This document shows, piece by piece, positions 37,673 to 50,900 of a DNA stretch of 64,000 nucleotides (the first letter of the stretch is position 1; each line of letters begins with the position of its first letter). This DNA is from Hevea brasiliensis (Eukaryota > Streptophyta > Magnoliopsida > Malpighiales > Euphorbiaceae), in NCBI RefSeq assembly GCF_030052815.1, contig NC_079499.1:98924480-98988479 (forward strand), written 5' to 3'. The notes under the pieces were generated by a model. The model was not told the DNA's origin and did not search any database. It saw nothing but the letters and a program-made list of their open reading frames with translations. Made by a program: the position numbers and the translations under genes.

Positions 37673-37877
37673 TACTTAAGTTAAGTTATGTTAAATAGTT
37701 ATATAAATTTTTAAATATTTTGAGATCTAATTAAATCTTTCAACTTTTCAAAAAGATTAAATAAATTTTTTAAATTTTTAAAAAATTATTAAGTTAACCC
37801 TTAAAAACTAAAAAACCCTTTAACTTTAAAAATAGATAAAAAAAAAAAACTGTAATTTACTTCTAATATAATTCCAG

Positions 37878-37990
37878 CTAAGATTATAAAATTGTTTCAG
37901 TAGATATTTATCGAGATATTACAAATCAGATATGTAGTATTGTTGATGAGGGTCCTGTGTAGTAGAAAATCTTCATGCATGAAAATCATC
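37878..37990. repeat. Copy 1 of a local duplicated segment flanking the solo LTR
   Basis: It contains TTTCAGTAGATATTTATCGA, GATATTACAAATCAGATATG and TTGATGAGGGTC. Copy 2 (40757-40865) lies on the other side of the 2.57-kb solo LTR, so the duplication probably predates the insertion. Confidence 0.7.
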
Positions 37991-38027
37991 TACTGTACGA
38001 GATTTTCATTAGCAATTATGTGTATCT

Positions 38028-40600
38028 TGTCACGACCCAACCTATGGGTCGGACCGGCACTAGGACCTGGGCCAGCCTAAAACCCCCGAGGCCCGTAGTA
38101 AGCCTAACTATTCACTTAACCCAACTCTAAAGCCCATTTGGGCCTAATTTCAAAAAATCAACCGGACAGAGTCCGGCCATAAAATGGACCTTTCAACGGG
38201 GAGTTTTTGACTCACCCGACCTGTAAACACAATAAATACTCAATTGGGGAGCTCAGCTCACCCTCCACATACTCATCAGCATAAAAATAAATGGGAGCTC
38301 AGCTCCCTTATCCAATCCATCAAACATGCATAGAATATTAAGTTTACAGGTCCAAAATAATAATTTAATTTACAGACCCATATCAAATAGACATTTCTAA
38401 CACATGCGGAAATTCTAAGATTTAACAAGTTTATACAAACATTAATAACCGACCTGCGAGGAAGAAAGCAGGTTAACCTCAAAAATATCCTCCTGTGGCT
38501 TGGAAAAATATTGAACAGGAGTGAGCGTTCGACTCAGAGAGTAAAATATCAATTTTAACCATAATCTCTATAACTATCTAAAACTAATGCACCCTGTATA
38601 GTGAAATGCAACACCCGCAATAATTTCACATCATAACATCAAAAAGGTAATTTGGAGCACTCACACACCCAATAATATCAATCATAATATATATGGAAGC
38701 TGATCCCCTATACAGCTCTCTTAATTCTAACTGTGCCAGCGAAGAACTCAAGCCGTGTCTACCCTGAAGGACCGGGTCCTAGCAAAGATCTCAAGCCGTG
38801 TCTACCCGTCCTATCTATAGTCCACACCACATCACACGCACGCCAACGCACGCACACTGCTCCAAATTACCACAACAACATACATGGCACTTTCACAATT
38901 ATGAATGCAACATAAATCGTGCCTAAAATTTATCTACATAGATATATGCATATAAGTGATGCATGGGCATGCTTGAACATATAATAACAGTGAAATTACA
39001 ATTAAAATTAATATTTTACTCACAGACTTGACAACGGTCACTGTGGCGGCTGGGCGGAGGAAGAAGGCTGTCCCGGCTCACCTGACAATTACATTACAAT
39101 TATTTAATACAAATGACTCAATACAAAACAAGAAAAGACTAAATACGTCCTAAGTCGTGCCGAAAATCCGGCAGAGTCTCCCCTATACCTAAGACCTACC
39201 CAACCTGCAAAATGGCTCAAAACACACTTCTATATTCGCAACTCATATATCCACAATTCAATCACATCACACAGCCCCTCCTGGGCCCATCAAATTAGTC
39301 ATCCATCACAATATGTAAAATTTCAATTTAGTCCTTATAATTGATCATTTTTGCAAAAACTACCCAAACAAGCTCTAAAAATTCTAAAACTTTGCCCCGT
39401 GGTCTTTAGCAATATTACTAGGCTATTTCAAAAAGAATCATAATTTTCTGAGCTACTAGGAATATTTTATAGATTTTTAATCCTATTTAAGCACTAGAAA
39501 ATTACGAAAAAGCAAGGTTCGGGTTTACCTTTGCCTATTCCGACTTCGGGGACGCGCTCAGGATGTATGACAATGGGGGGTAGCCAAAACCTCGGTCCAA
39601 TTCGGAGACTTTTCCAGCAGTGCATGCGCCGGAAATTCACGCATCGGTCAAGCCGAATTTCCGCGAATTGAGGATACCTACACGAAGCCCATAACACGGG
39701 GGTTAGTACATAAATTTTTCAGAATTTTCTAAGCTCATTTAATGCTCGGAAAAATACTGCGAAGTTCCGTGGGACCCACCGAAAAACGGTGTCGGAAAAT
39801 TTTGAAATTTATATCCCCGCGAAGCTCTCGACCAGTGGAGCGCTCTGGTACTCTTGGTTTTCTCGTGGGGTTCACGGTTTGCGAGAAATCTAGCCCGAAA
39901 GTCAAAATGGGCTAAAACTTCCCGGACAAAAATTGGACAAACCGCTTTCGGTGTTCTTGGTGTCTATGGAAAGCTCTCAACGAGTAGATGAGTTTAGACA
40001 CAAGACCCGGACCGATTTGTGGCCGGATCGGCCGGATTTTGGCCGGGAAGACGAAAGGTCGCGCAGTGCTGCCGCTCTGGAGCCGTTCGTTCGTTCGGCC
40101 CAGCGGCCTTGGGAGGGTCGAGGCGGCCGTGGCGAGCTGGGGTGGCAGGGGAGGTGGCGGCGCGGCAAGGGGAGGAGGGAGGAGAGAGAAAAAGAGAGAA
40201 AAGGGGAGAGGGGTCGGACGCGCGCGGGGAGGAGGAAGAAAAAGAAGAAGACCGGTCCGATTCGACCGCTCCAATCCGGTCCGGTTCGATTGTGTCGGTT
40301 CGATTCAAGATACAAAATTTTGAATTTTTACTCCGCCTCGGGACCGAAAACGAGGTCCAAAAATTTCGAAAAAATTCCAGAAAACTCAGAAAAATTCGTA
40401 CACTCCAAATATATTTTTAGTTTTGCCACGTGGTCTTTAAATTAATTTTTAAAAATCATCTATATTTATATTTTCGAAAAATCGAACCCGATTTTTTTAA
40501 AATCCGAAAAATCTCAAATAATTTCTTAAAATTTAAATAAAATGAAAATATCAATAATACTCATAAAATAATAAAATTTAAAAATTTTTGGGGTGTTACA
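38028..40600 (-). mobile_element. Solo LTR C (2573 bp), minus orientation, TATCT target duplication
   Basis: On the plus strand it runs from TGTCACGACCC to TTGGGGTGTTACA. On the minus strand it therefore starts TGTAACACCCC and ends GGGTCGTGACA, the TGTAACACCC...CA style of solo LTRs A and B. Perfect 5-bp duplications TATCT lie at 38023-38027 and 40601-40605. The right third (39.8-40.3 kb) is a GC-rich island in an otherwise AT-rich window and gives long overlapping open frames on both strands, which are artefacts of composition. Confidence 0.8.
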
Positions 40601-40756
40601 TATCTAATTTATAATATTTCAGTGAATATATCCTACATTTAATAGGAAATTGATAATTTTTTTTTTTACAAATAGTTTAAAAAACTTTTCTACATAAATT
40701 ATACTGATGATGATAAATTCATAAAGAAACTTCTTGAATCATTTGATAAAAAAAAG

Positions 40757-40865
40757 AATTTATAAAACTGTTTTCAGTAGATACTTATCAAGATATTACA
40801 AATCAAATATATATTATTATTGATGAGGATCACATGCACTAAAAAATTTCCATGCACAAACTTGA
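40757..40865. repeat. Copy 2 of the local duplicated segment
   Basis: It contains TTTTCAGTAGATACTTATCA, GATATTACAAATCAAATATA and TTGATGAGGATC, and aligns by eye with 37878-37990 in the same orientation. Confidence 0.7.
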
Positions 40866-41929
40866 CTGAATTTATATAAAGTCAAATTATAATTCAATCT
40901 TTCCTGATATATTTTTAAAAGTTAAAAGCTAATTTATTCCTTAAATAGTAAAATGGCTTATTTATCTATTTTTAAGTAAAATGGTTTATTTGTTTTTTTT
41001 TTAATTTAAATGACTTATTTAATTTTTTTAATTTAAAGAGCTTATTTAAACCCGAAATACTTTAAAAGCTTATATGAAATTATAGAGGGAAAGTCCATCG
41101 AGAATTCCATTGATAATTTTTTTTACATGTTTTTAATATCTTATTGCACTGTACTTATAAATATCAAAATAAAAAAGAATTTTTTTTTATATAAGCTAAA
41201 TTTATAAATTTAAAAATAATTACAAACAAATAGATAAACTTAATTTTAGAGTTTATAAATTGGTTAGGTCAATTTTTAAGTTAAAATAAACTCTTTTAGT
41301 ATGAATTTTAATCAACTTAAATTATTTAAATTTTAATGTTAGTTTGACATTGAAAATAAAGTATTATTTCACTTGGCATGTGTCAGGTTAGAATTACTTG
41401 CCCAACCCCTTTCTTTAAAAAAAAAATAATATAGTTACGAAAACATTCTCGATGAAATGATTCCGAAGGAATTTTAGTGGGCAGTGGGAGCTCCTCTGAC
41501 CAGTAATTTGGACAAGTATCTTGCGTAGTTTCCTTGCCGCTTTATGGTCATCGGATTCCCGCAGTAAAGTATTTTCGTTAATTGGTATCAACTGGAGTAT
41601 GGCCTCGCAATTTTATGGTTTTAAAATTAATAATAATCTTAGACTCAATTTATTTTATAAAAAATAATTTACATATGAAAAATATTTTTTAAAAAAATAT
41701 TTTTTATTATTAATTATAATATTAAATTAATAAAATATATCTATATCGTATATATATATATAAATATTTTCATATGTTAATAGAATTATCAAAACTTATA
41801 ATATGAAAAATTTTATTTTAAAAAAATTAAATTATTTTTTTAAATAATTTTATTTTTTCTTTGGCTAGAAATATTCTATTTTCTTAAGAACTCACAACAA
41901 AGAATGACAAAAGGTCGTGCCTGATCCGA

Positions 41930-42300
41930 CTAAACTCTAATTGAACGAATTTGGGTAGCATATAATTAGATTTGGGATAGATTCGGATTTAAAAAATAAT
42001 ATATGATTTGAGTCGGATTTGAATTTTATATATTTTGATTCTATTACCCAAATCTATTTGTCTAAATATTTAATTAAATATAAAATATATTTTTGATAAT
42101 AATATTTATAAATTTTATATTTTTTAAAATAAAATAAAATTTAAATATTTTATAAAATTATTAAAATTTTAAAATATAAAATATTAATAAAAAAATAAAT
42201 TATATATATTATTAATTAAAATATATAAACTCAAACAAATTTAGGTATTAATAATCAAATTTAAAACGAATTTAGATAGTTGATAATAAATTTTAATTAT
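41930..42300. repeat. Dispersed AT-rich repeat, copy 1
   Basis: Text such as GATTCGGATTTAAAAAATAA, ATTACCCAAATCTATT and AAATATTTAATTAAATATAA recurs at 57530-57850 in the same orientation. The family is not recognised; it could be a decayed MITE or LTR fragment. Confidence 0.5.
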
Positions 42301-42826
42301 ATTTTAGATGATTTTAAATTTTAAAAATATTAGTTTAATTGAAGATAATTTTTTTAAATATTTTTTTATGGAATAGAAATAAACACACATATTTAGATCA
42401 ATGACGAAAATAAATCATATCTCAAAATTATTATAATTTTAAAAAAATTCCACATGGTACCGTCCTCCCCACCAAAATTTATGAGAAATTAAATTGAAGA
42501 CATTTTGTTGACGTTTAAATAAATTTATTTTTAAGTTTTCATTTCAATTTTTAATAATAAAATATTAATATTTTTTTTTAAAAAGTAATATAAAAATAAA
42601 AACATTAATTAGAAAATTTATTATTTTAATTCTTTTGATAAAATTGAGTCTATGTGAATTTAAATAATAAATTGTGAGTTAATTAGGATAAAAATTTTAA
42701 AAAGAATTATTCGAAGAAAAATAAAAAAAATTACTGTAAAAGTGAGCTTTCTTTCAAAATTATGTAATGAGAATGGTAAATTAATAAAAAAATATAAGTT
42801 ATTATAATTAACAATAATTTTATAAA

Positions 42827-42828
<2 letters not shown>

Positions 42829-42886
<58 letters not shown>
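42829..42886. repeat. (AT)n microsatellite
   Basis: A 58-bp AT tract, among the longest in the window. Confidence 0.95.
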
Positions 42887-42888
<2 letters not shown>

Positions 42889-43867
42889 TTGTTCAATCTA
42901 AAAAATATATATATTTAAATATTATTAAAAAATAATTTAAAAATATTATTTTTTATTTTAATACTTTTATAATTGAAATATATTATATTTAATTTTGAAT
43001 CAATTTTAATATATATTCTCTAATTCATTTATTTAAAGAAAAACACTTTTTCACCATTAATCTTAACAATAATAATGTTTTAGAGGACACGGCTATTAGC
43101 TCATCATTACGCAAGCTACACCAGGTAAAAGGATATTTTTTCCAAATTTTAAATTTTTATTTATCGAATCTTTATTTTCAATTATATTTTATTCAACTTA
43201 TAATTTTATTTTTAATTGAATATTTTGAGAATTTATTTAATTAACAATAAAAGCTTTAAAGTTTGAAAATTGGTTTTTGCAAGATAAAAGTGTTTGGAAT
43301 GAATGATTTTGCAGCAATTCATATGAAATAATTTTTTTTTTATCTTTGTGTCTGAAACGAATAATAATATAAAAATTTAATTCTATCAAATTCTCGTGGG
43401 AATAGATTTTAAGCCTAAAAATAATTTAATCAAAATTCATAAGATTTTGTAAAACAATGATTTTAATTCATTCTATTTATATTAAAATTACTTAACTACC
43501 CCTAAAACTCTTTTTTTTTTTAACCTTCATCCCTTTTTGTCTGTAAACTCTAGACTCTCTCACTTAATTTTCCATTGATTTTTAGAAGTTGGGTCGAATT
43601 TTTTTATTTTATTTTTAATTAATTTCCTTTTTTTTTTAATTTTACTATTTTGAAAGTTTTTACACAAAAACAATTAATATATAAGATTATTTATTCAGAA
43701 TTTGTGATTTCTTCTCCAACAGTATCTTTTTCCAGGATTTAACCTTGCGATGTTGGTTTATGATTTATAAATGAATGTAAGCCTCTAAGGAGGAGACTGC
43801 AAACTTGATCAACCTCTTCTCCCACTTTTAACTATTCCAAGGAAAGCTTAAATCGATATTCTGGGAA

Positions 43868-46066
43868 ATGGGGTCTTCAGATAAACAACATCTTCAGCCT
43901 CAGGAGTCCTTTGGATGGGCAGCTAGAGACTCATCTGGAGTTCTCTCTCCTTTCAAATTCTCAAGAAGGTTTTCTTTTGCTTTCCATTTCATTTCTTCTT
44001 TCTTTCATGTCAAGACGCTCATAATTATGAAACAAATAATACAAATCTTAAATTTCTTTTTTTTTTTTTTTCTTTTGAATATTTTGGTTGAATATTTTGG
44101 TTTAAAGGGCAACAGGAGACAAAGATGTAAAGATTAAAGTTCTGTACTGCGGCATCTGCCATAGTGACCTGCATAGTATCAAGAACGATTGGGGAATATC
44201 CATCTACCCTCTCTTGCCTGGGTAAGATCTTTGCATATGACTTCTGCATTTTCTAATTGTTGAAAGGTTATATCACACTACAGTATATTAGCTTCCAACA
44301 TTTCAAATCGACTTCTTATTTGTTATTAAAGACAAGAACTGATAAAATCAGTTAACTAATAAATTATTAATTCATGCTTAATTATAGATAAAATCACCAC
44401 TTAAACCTAATGAAAATGAAATTTGTTTCCACAAAAACCATTAATAATTGTACGTATTAAGTTGGGAATTGGGATTAACTAGTTAAAATGACATTTGTGG
44501 ACAAAAATATAGTGATTGGTTTCTTTAACTTGAAAGGAATGAAGAATGGCCAACTTGTGTGGTTCTTATTCCGTCGTCAAGAAAGCATATACTATATGAG
44601 GAGCAAACGGAGACATCTTCATTGGTGGTGGTGTCGTCACCCTTTGCCTTGAGGCAATGAATAAGTGTAGCTGTCACAAAACTACATTGATAAGGGATCT
44701 ATTTGCATGGTATAACAAATATAAACAATACATATAGTGAAATCTACCTAATCATAATTATTTCGAGAAATTTTTGTTTAAATTCAATATATTATAAATC
44801 TAAGATATAAATATGATAAATTTATATATTTAATAAGTGAATCGTAAAATATTTATATATATATTAGCCTAAACTTATTAGCAGATATTGAATCCATTAA
44901 GTGTGCGAATTAGAAAGAAAGATTCAAGTAACTTATATATATATTCATTATATTATATTATATACCACCCTATGATTCTTGCCTTTGAAAAAATTTAATT
45001 TGCTTACAAATGCTTCCTGCATGTACAGTCATGAGATTGTGGGCATAGCAACAGAGGTGGGATCCAATGTCGAGAAATTCAAAGTAGGAGATAAAGTAGG
45101 GGTGGGGTGCATGGTTGGATCTTGCGGCTCTTGCGATGACTGCACAAACAATCTTGAGAATTACTGCCCAAAAATCATACCAACTTACAATGGTATAGAC
45201 GACGATGGAGCCATTACTTACGGAGGATACTCAGAATTTATCATCGTCGACCAACACTTTGTCATCAGATACCCTGAAAGCTTGCCTCTTGATGCTGGTG
45301 CACCCCTTCTGTGTGCTGGTATTACAGTTTATAGCCCCTTAAAATACTACGGCCTTGATAAACCTGGTATGAAGTTAGGCGTGGTTGGACTTGGTGGCCT
45401 TGGCCATATGGCAGTCAAATTTGCTAAAGCTATGGGGCTCAAAGTGACTGTGATTAGTACATCACCAAATAAAAAGAAGGAGGCTACTCAACATCTTGGT
45501 GCTGACTCGTTTTTGCTTAGCAATGATAAGAATGAAATGAAGGTAAGGAAAATTGATTTTTTTTTTATATATATTTATATTAATTTAACCATAATCTGCG
45601 TATATGGATGTCGTTAATTAGGCTGCAATGGGCACATTGGATGGTGTTATTGACACAGTCTCAGTATTTCATGCTGTGTTGCCTATAATTGGTTTATTGA
45701 AATCCCATGGGAAACTTGTTCTTTTGGGCTTGCCTGACAAGCCTCTCGAGCTGCCAGTTTTCCCTTTGCTCCTAGGTAAGCAAGATGACATTAATTATCT
45801 GAAATTTGTAGAAACAGAGAAAGCTTAATACTTATAATATTAACTGGCGCTCAAATACAGGGAGGAAGACGGTGGCTGGTAGTGTTATAGGAGGAATAAA
45901 GGAGACGCAAGAGATGATTAATTTAGCTGCAAAGCACAACATAACTGCAGATGTAGAAGTTATCCCAATTGACTATGTGAACAAAGCAATGGAGCGACTT
46001 GCCCGTGCCGATGTTAAATATCGATTTGTCATTGATATTGCAAACACCTTAGCTGCTGGTGTATGA
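43868..46066 (+). CDS. CAD/mannitol dehydrogenase-like alcohol dehydrogenase, array copy 1
   Basis: Exons: 43868-43968, 44108-44221, 45029-45542, 45622-45775, 45861-46066; 1089 nt, 362 aa, GT-AG throughout. Zn-dependent medium-chain alcohol dehydrogenase of the CAD/ELI3 branch, normally cytosolic, reducing cinnamyl-type aldehydes or oxidising alcohols with NADP(H). Catalytic Zn ligands are Cys51 (YCGICHSD), His73-Glu74 (GHEIVG) and Cys167 (PLLCAG). Structural Zn ligands are Cys104, 107, 110 and 118 (GSCGSCDDC...NYC). The cofactor-binding GLGGLG is at 192-197, followed by ISTS (214-217), where a Ser/Thr favours NADPH. All key residues are present, so the gene looks functional. It is the most diverged of the three copies (e.g. 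[11 protein letters not shown] where the others have SAMHPLLPL). Intron 2 is 807 bp. The start ATG gives the same exon-1 length as its paralogues. The exact substrate cannot be read from sequence. Confidence 0.94.
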
Positions 46067-46199
46067 TCTTTATTAGAATTAAATTTTTTTTTTTTCCTAA
46101 TCTCTGAGCATGAATTGATGGATCAAACTTAAAAACACTGTTTTCATTTTGAGAAAATATATTGAAATAAAGTCCACTTTTTATTTTGTCCATCCATTT

Positions 46200-46550
46200 T
46201 CTGTATCCATTTTACATCTCCTATCCTTTAGTAATTCCATTCATGGGGTTTGCATCCAAGCTCGCGACACCACATTAAAGTGACCCCAGCCTCGCCAGTA
46301 CTATCAACATCACGACGTTGAGGCAGTTCGGGCGGTGGCATCTTTCCTTCATGTTTAGGCGGTTCTGGGGTTCACTGGTGTATAAGCCTTAAGCCTGCCT
46401 TTTGAGCTCCTGTTAATTGGCCCTTCAGTCCCTTCTATGTTTCAATCAGCCTATTTCTGTTTTGGGTATGGGCCTTGAATATAATGTACTGTGTTCGACT
46501 TTTAAACCCATCAATAAAATATGTTCTCTCTTAAAAAAAATAGAAGAAAG
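46200..46550 (+). repeat. Retroposon-like 3' tail with A-run
   Basis: A moderately GC-rich patch in AT-rich DNA ends CATCAATAAAATATGTTCTC then TTAAAAAAAA (46510-46540). It looks like the polyadenylated end of a processed transcript or LINE/SINE tail. No target duplication was found. Confidence 0.3.
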
Positions 46551-48999
46551 AGCTAAATTATTGACGAAATCAAGAGCTGACCCAATCAATTTTAGTTTTA
46601 ATTTGATTTAATTGATTTGGGGTAGGTTGATAAAGGCCTCAGCTTTTTTTATTATTTTTAACGGTAAAAGTACTAAATTTTATTCACGAATCATATCAAA
46701 CTGAATAACATCTTCAAGGGATGATGGAGTAATATTCACCCATTCTCTTTAGATGCCATAATTAAATAAAAAAAAAATTCTTTTAGTTAATTTAAGAGAA
46801 AAATATTATGTATAATAATAAATTATCTACTAAAAAGAAAAAAAAATAACGCATTTAAATTTTCATACAATAATAATAAAATAAAAAAATTATAAAATAA
46901 TAAATTATTACTATAATTTTAAATGTTTATTGTAAATAGTTAAAAAAAAAAATTCTCGATATAATCTTACGATTCATCTTACAGAATAGCTCATATTGCC
47001 GATATGACAAGTAGTGTCATCATCACCTAATAACATTATTGTAAATAATTTCAAATTTTATTAGAAAGATGAACGATGAATTTTGTGTTTAAATTTTATA
47101 ATATTATATCTATAAAAACAATTTTAAAAGCATAATTAGAAGAAACAGAAGGAAAAAAAAAAACAATAGTAATGATAATAAGAATAATAACAAACTTTTG
47201 TAAAATAACATATATTATTAAATTCTTAATGGCAATTATAATTTAAATAAATTCATTTATTATAAATAAAAAATTAATATTAAAAAAATAAATTATAGTA
47301 ATCGAGACATTTTATAATTATTTTAGTACATTAAAAATATTAAAATAATGATTATATATTAAAAATAAATTTCCCCTCAATAGAATTTAAATGTAAAATA
47401 TTAATTTAAAATATTAAAATTAAAATTTTATAAATTGACAACTCTAATCATAGATGACGTGTTTAAAAGCAACAAGTACTTAGGATATGAATGCGCATGG
47501 ATGAAATTGACGACTTTGACAATTTTGGACGCGTTCATATGCATGAAATTGACAACTCCAGCATTCGGAGAGATGAATTAAGTTGGAAGGAACTTTCCAA
47601 TTGAGGCAAGCCCTTCTTTTCCACGTCATAAAAATTATTAAATTAAATTTATAATTATAATTTTTGCATTAAGATGAAATTTAATAATAATATAATTTAA
47701 TTTTTTTATAAATATTATTAATAAATTAATTTATTAACAATTTTGAGTGTTGATAACATGAGAGTGATAATAGCCAATCATGGTCTTCCGCCACTGTTTA
47801 AATGACGCGTATCACGTTTGTGAAAACTGCACGTAGCAGCAAGTGGTAGGGTCTACTTAATCATCGCCATGGCCCATGGCTCGGCTAGGAGAGATGAACA
47901 TTGCATTATGCCAACCTTCTCTGGAACCGACCATCAAACACTTGGCATCCATGGTGCTCATCATCATCGTCGCCTACCAGCCTACCATCGTTTTGGTTTT
48001 TATATTTTTAATTGTTATTTTTTCATATTAAAGTTTATTTTTAATTTATTTAATTTTACATAAAATTTCAACACAAAACTTTATAATTTTGAAAACAGTA
48101 CTTTAATACCATTTAATTAAATAACCAATTAATATTTTGTATTTCTTTCTTTTAAATTGGAAAAAAAATTTTGTAGTAGTTAATCAAATGTAATATTAAA
48201 TTATATATTAACTAATTGTTTTACCTGAGTTTATTTATTGTTTTATTTTAATAATATAAATTAATTTTTTTCCTATATTTTATATTTTTAAAATTATATT
48301 ATTTTGTTAAATATAATAAATTCAATTTAAATTTGTATAGAAATTATAAATAATTATATATCTATTTAAATCAAATTAAATTTTTATTTCTTAAATGATT
48401 TTTTAGTTGTGTTTCTTTTTTTTTTCATGAAAATGTAGCAATACAATATATTTACAATATAAATGCAATTAAAAAAGTATAATTTAAAAAGATATTCTCT
48501 TAAATATTGTGTAACAGTCAAGAAATAATTGAAAATCATAATCATTTCTCAATATCTGCACATGTTTTTTTTAATATTTTACATTTTTTAAAATAATATT
48601 CAATTAACCGTACAAATTATTGAAAAGTTATATAGTGAATGGAATTGCCTAATTATTAATTATTCTGATAATTTGATAATATTTCTCAATATTTATAAAT
48701 TTTTACTTTTCTTCTGTATAATATTTTGTATTTTTTAAAATAATATTCAGCTAAATGTACAAATTATTAAAAAGTTTTACTAAATGGCATGCCCGTCATT
48801 ATGATTATTTGAAATTTTAATTTTTAATCAATTTGCAATCGTTATAGAGAAGAATTCAAATTTTTGAAAATTTGATCAATTTTGATTATCCAATGGATGA
48901 AGACGTTCAAAATTTATAGGGCCTATTAAAATTAATTTTATTACTATGAATCAGTAAATTAGCAATTTTGCTCAGAAATGGCTTTAATTTTTAGTATGG

Positions 49000-50900
49000 T
49001 CCTTACTTTTACATTATAAAAAATAATTAATTTTGTAATTAATTATTGTAATTAATTGAAATCGATTGCTATTAACAATCAATTTTGTAATTAGCCTGTG
49101 ATTTTATTTTTTAGTAAAATAATTAATTTTTTAAAAAAATTAATAATTAATTCAAAATATAATTGATTATTAAAATTGATTACTAATAGCAACTGATTTA
49201 TAATTGTTATTAAATCGATTGTTAATTGATATTAAAAATTTAAAAACATTAAATATAAAATTAGTAACTGATTCTAAAATTAGTTACTATTAGTAATTAA
49301 TTAAAAAATTAATTGTTAAAATCTATTGCTAATAGTAATCGATTTTAAATTTGATTGCTAATAAAAAATTGATAGTTAAATTAAAAAAATATTTTAATTG
49401 ACTCTAAATTAAACAATCGGTTTACAATCAGTTACTAAAATAAGTTATTATTTATAATTGATTCTTTGTCGATTGCTTGCTTATAGCAATTGATTTTTAT
49501 AAACAATAGCAAATTGATTGCTAAACTTTTTTTTCCAAAAATTTTTGTCTTTTTTTTTTTCGATTTGCAATCAATTTGTAAATCGGTTATTAACAGCAGC
49601 CGATTAAAATCGATTTTTTTCTCAAAAAATTCCGTCCAATTTTTTGTTTTTATTTTTTTATTTGCAACTGATTTGCGAATCAATTGCTAATAGAAACTTA
49701 TTTTTTAAACGATTAAAATCGGTTGCTAATTGATTTTTCCCCCAAAATTTTTTACCCTTTTTTTTTAATTTTGATTTACAACTAATTTACAAATAGATTG
49801 CTAACAGCAACTAATTTCTATAACCGATTAAAATTTATTACTATTAGTTACTGATTTTGTAATTAATTGGGAATCGGTTGCAAAATTTTTACCCCAAAAT
49901 GTTCACCCAATTTTTAAAGAAATTATCAACTGATATTCGATTGTTAATTCACTTATATAAACTATTACTCATTTTATTTTTTCACTACTTATTTTTTCTC
50001 TCATTTTCTTCGCTTTCTTTTTCATTTTCATCATCTGTATTTATCATTTTCTCTTTTCTAACATATTTTCTTCATCATTTTTTCTTTCTCATTTATTTTT
50101 TTATCAACTTTTTCTTTCTCATATATTTTATTCTTCATCATCTTTTTTTATCATCTTTTTCTTTTCCATATATTTTTTTTATCATCTTTTCCTTTCTTAT
50201 CTTTTTCCTTCTTCCTTTCTTATCTTTTTTATTTAATTTATTTTTCTTTTACATAAAATAAAAATTTTTATACAAATATATTTTTTATTAGTAAATTATT
50301 TACAATATTAATTTTTAGTACTTTTTTATTATAATATATATATACAGGTAATTTTTTTAATAATTTAACTTATAAATATATTTTTATATTTAATTTTTTG
50401 TTAACATTTTTTATAATAGCTATTATTAGTAATTTTTTATAATATTTTTATATTAATTTTTTGCAGTAATTTTCATTAATAATTTATTAGGTTAGTAATT
50501 TTTTTAAAATTTGTTTATTTGAATTTTTATCTTTTATTTGAAATTTTTGTTATTATATATATATTTTTAAAATTAGCAATTAATTTTTTTGATACTAAAT
50601 TAGTTGCAACAATAACCGATTTATAAAATTACAAAATTAAAGACACTAAATTTTTTTACAACTGATTATATTTTAGTTGCAACTAGTAATCAATAATTTT
50701 TTATCAAAAGTTTTATTTTTTTTTTAAGTTTAATTAATTTAATTACCGATTTTATTTTTAATTGCTTTTTGAAACAAATTTAATTATCGGTTACTATTTA
50801 TAATTGACTGAATTAATTGCTAAATTAATCATTATTAACTAATTTTAATGGATTAGTAACAATTCAGTTGGTTGCTAATTTTGTTTTTTTAGTATTAATT
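49000..50900. repeat. Region of many short inverted repeats (GATTGCTAATAGCAATC type), possible decayed CACTA-like element
   Basis: Variants of AATCGATTGCTATTAACAATC, GGTTGCTAATTG and TTGCAACTGATTTGCG recur in both orientations at 49060-49880 and 50580-50890. They flank a pyrimidine-rich core (49970-50260, TTTTCATCATCTTTT-like). Dense subterminal repeats are typical of CACTA transposons, but clear CACTA termini were not found. Confidence 0.4.

Larger units (their letters stand above)
40601..43867. other. AT-rich intergenic region upstream of the CAD array
   Basis: It contains copy 2 of the local duplication (40757-40865), a dispersed repeat piece (41930-42300, related to 57530-57850) and an (AT)n tract (42829-42886). 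No gene is supported. A short unique stretch of higher complexity lies at 41390-41600 but has no open frame. Confidence 0.65.

Noticed and set aside
39912..40445. Several long overlapping open frames (104-170 aa) on both strands
   Set aside because: They lie in the GC-rich island of solo LTR C, are rich in R/G/P/S, overlap each other in all frames and have no domain; long frames are expected from low stop frequency.
47869..48063. 64-aa frame starting MAHGSARRDEHC
   Set aside because: Short, the C-terminal half is AT-rich noncoding-like, no homologous domain recognised.
49878..50261. 127-aa Phe/Leu/Ser-rich plus-strand frame
   Set aside because: Encoded by a pyrimidine-rich TTTC/TTCATT tract; low complexity, no domain, no splice or promoter context.
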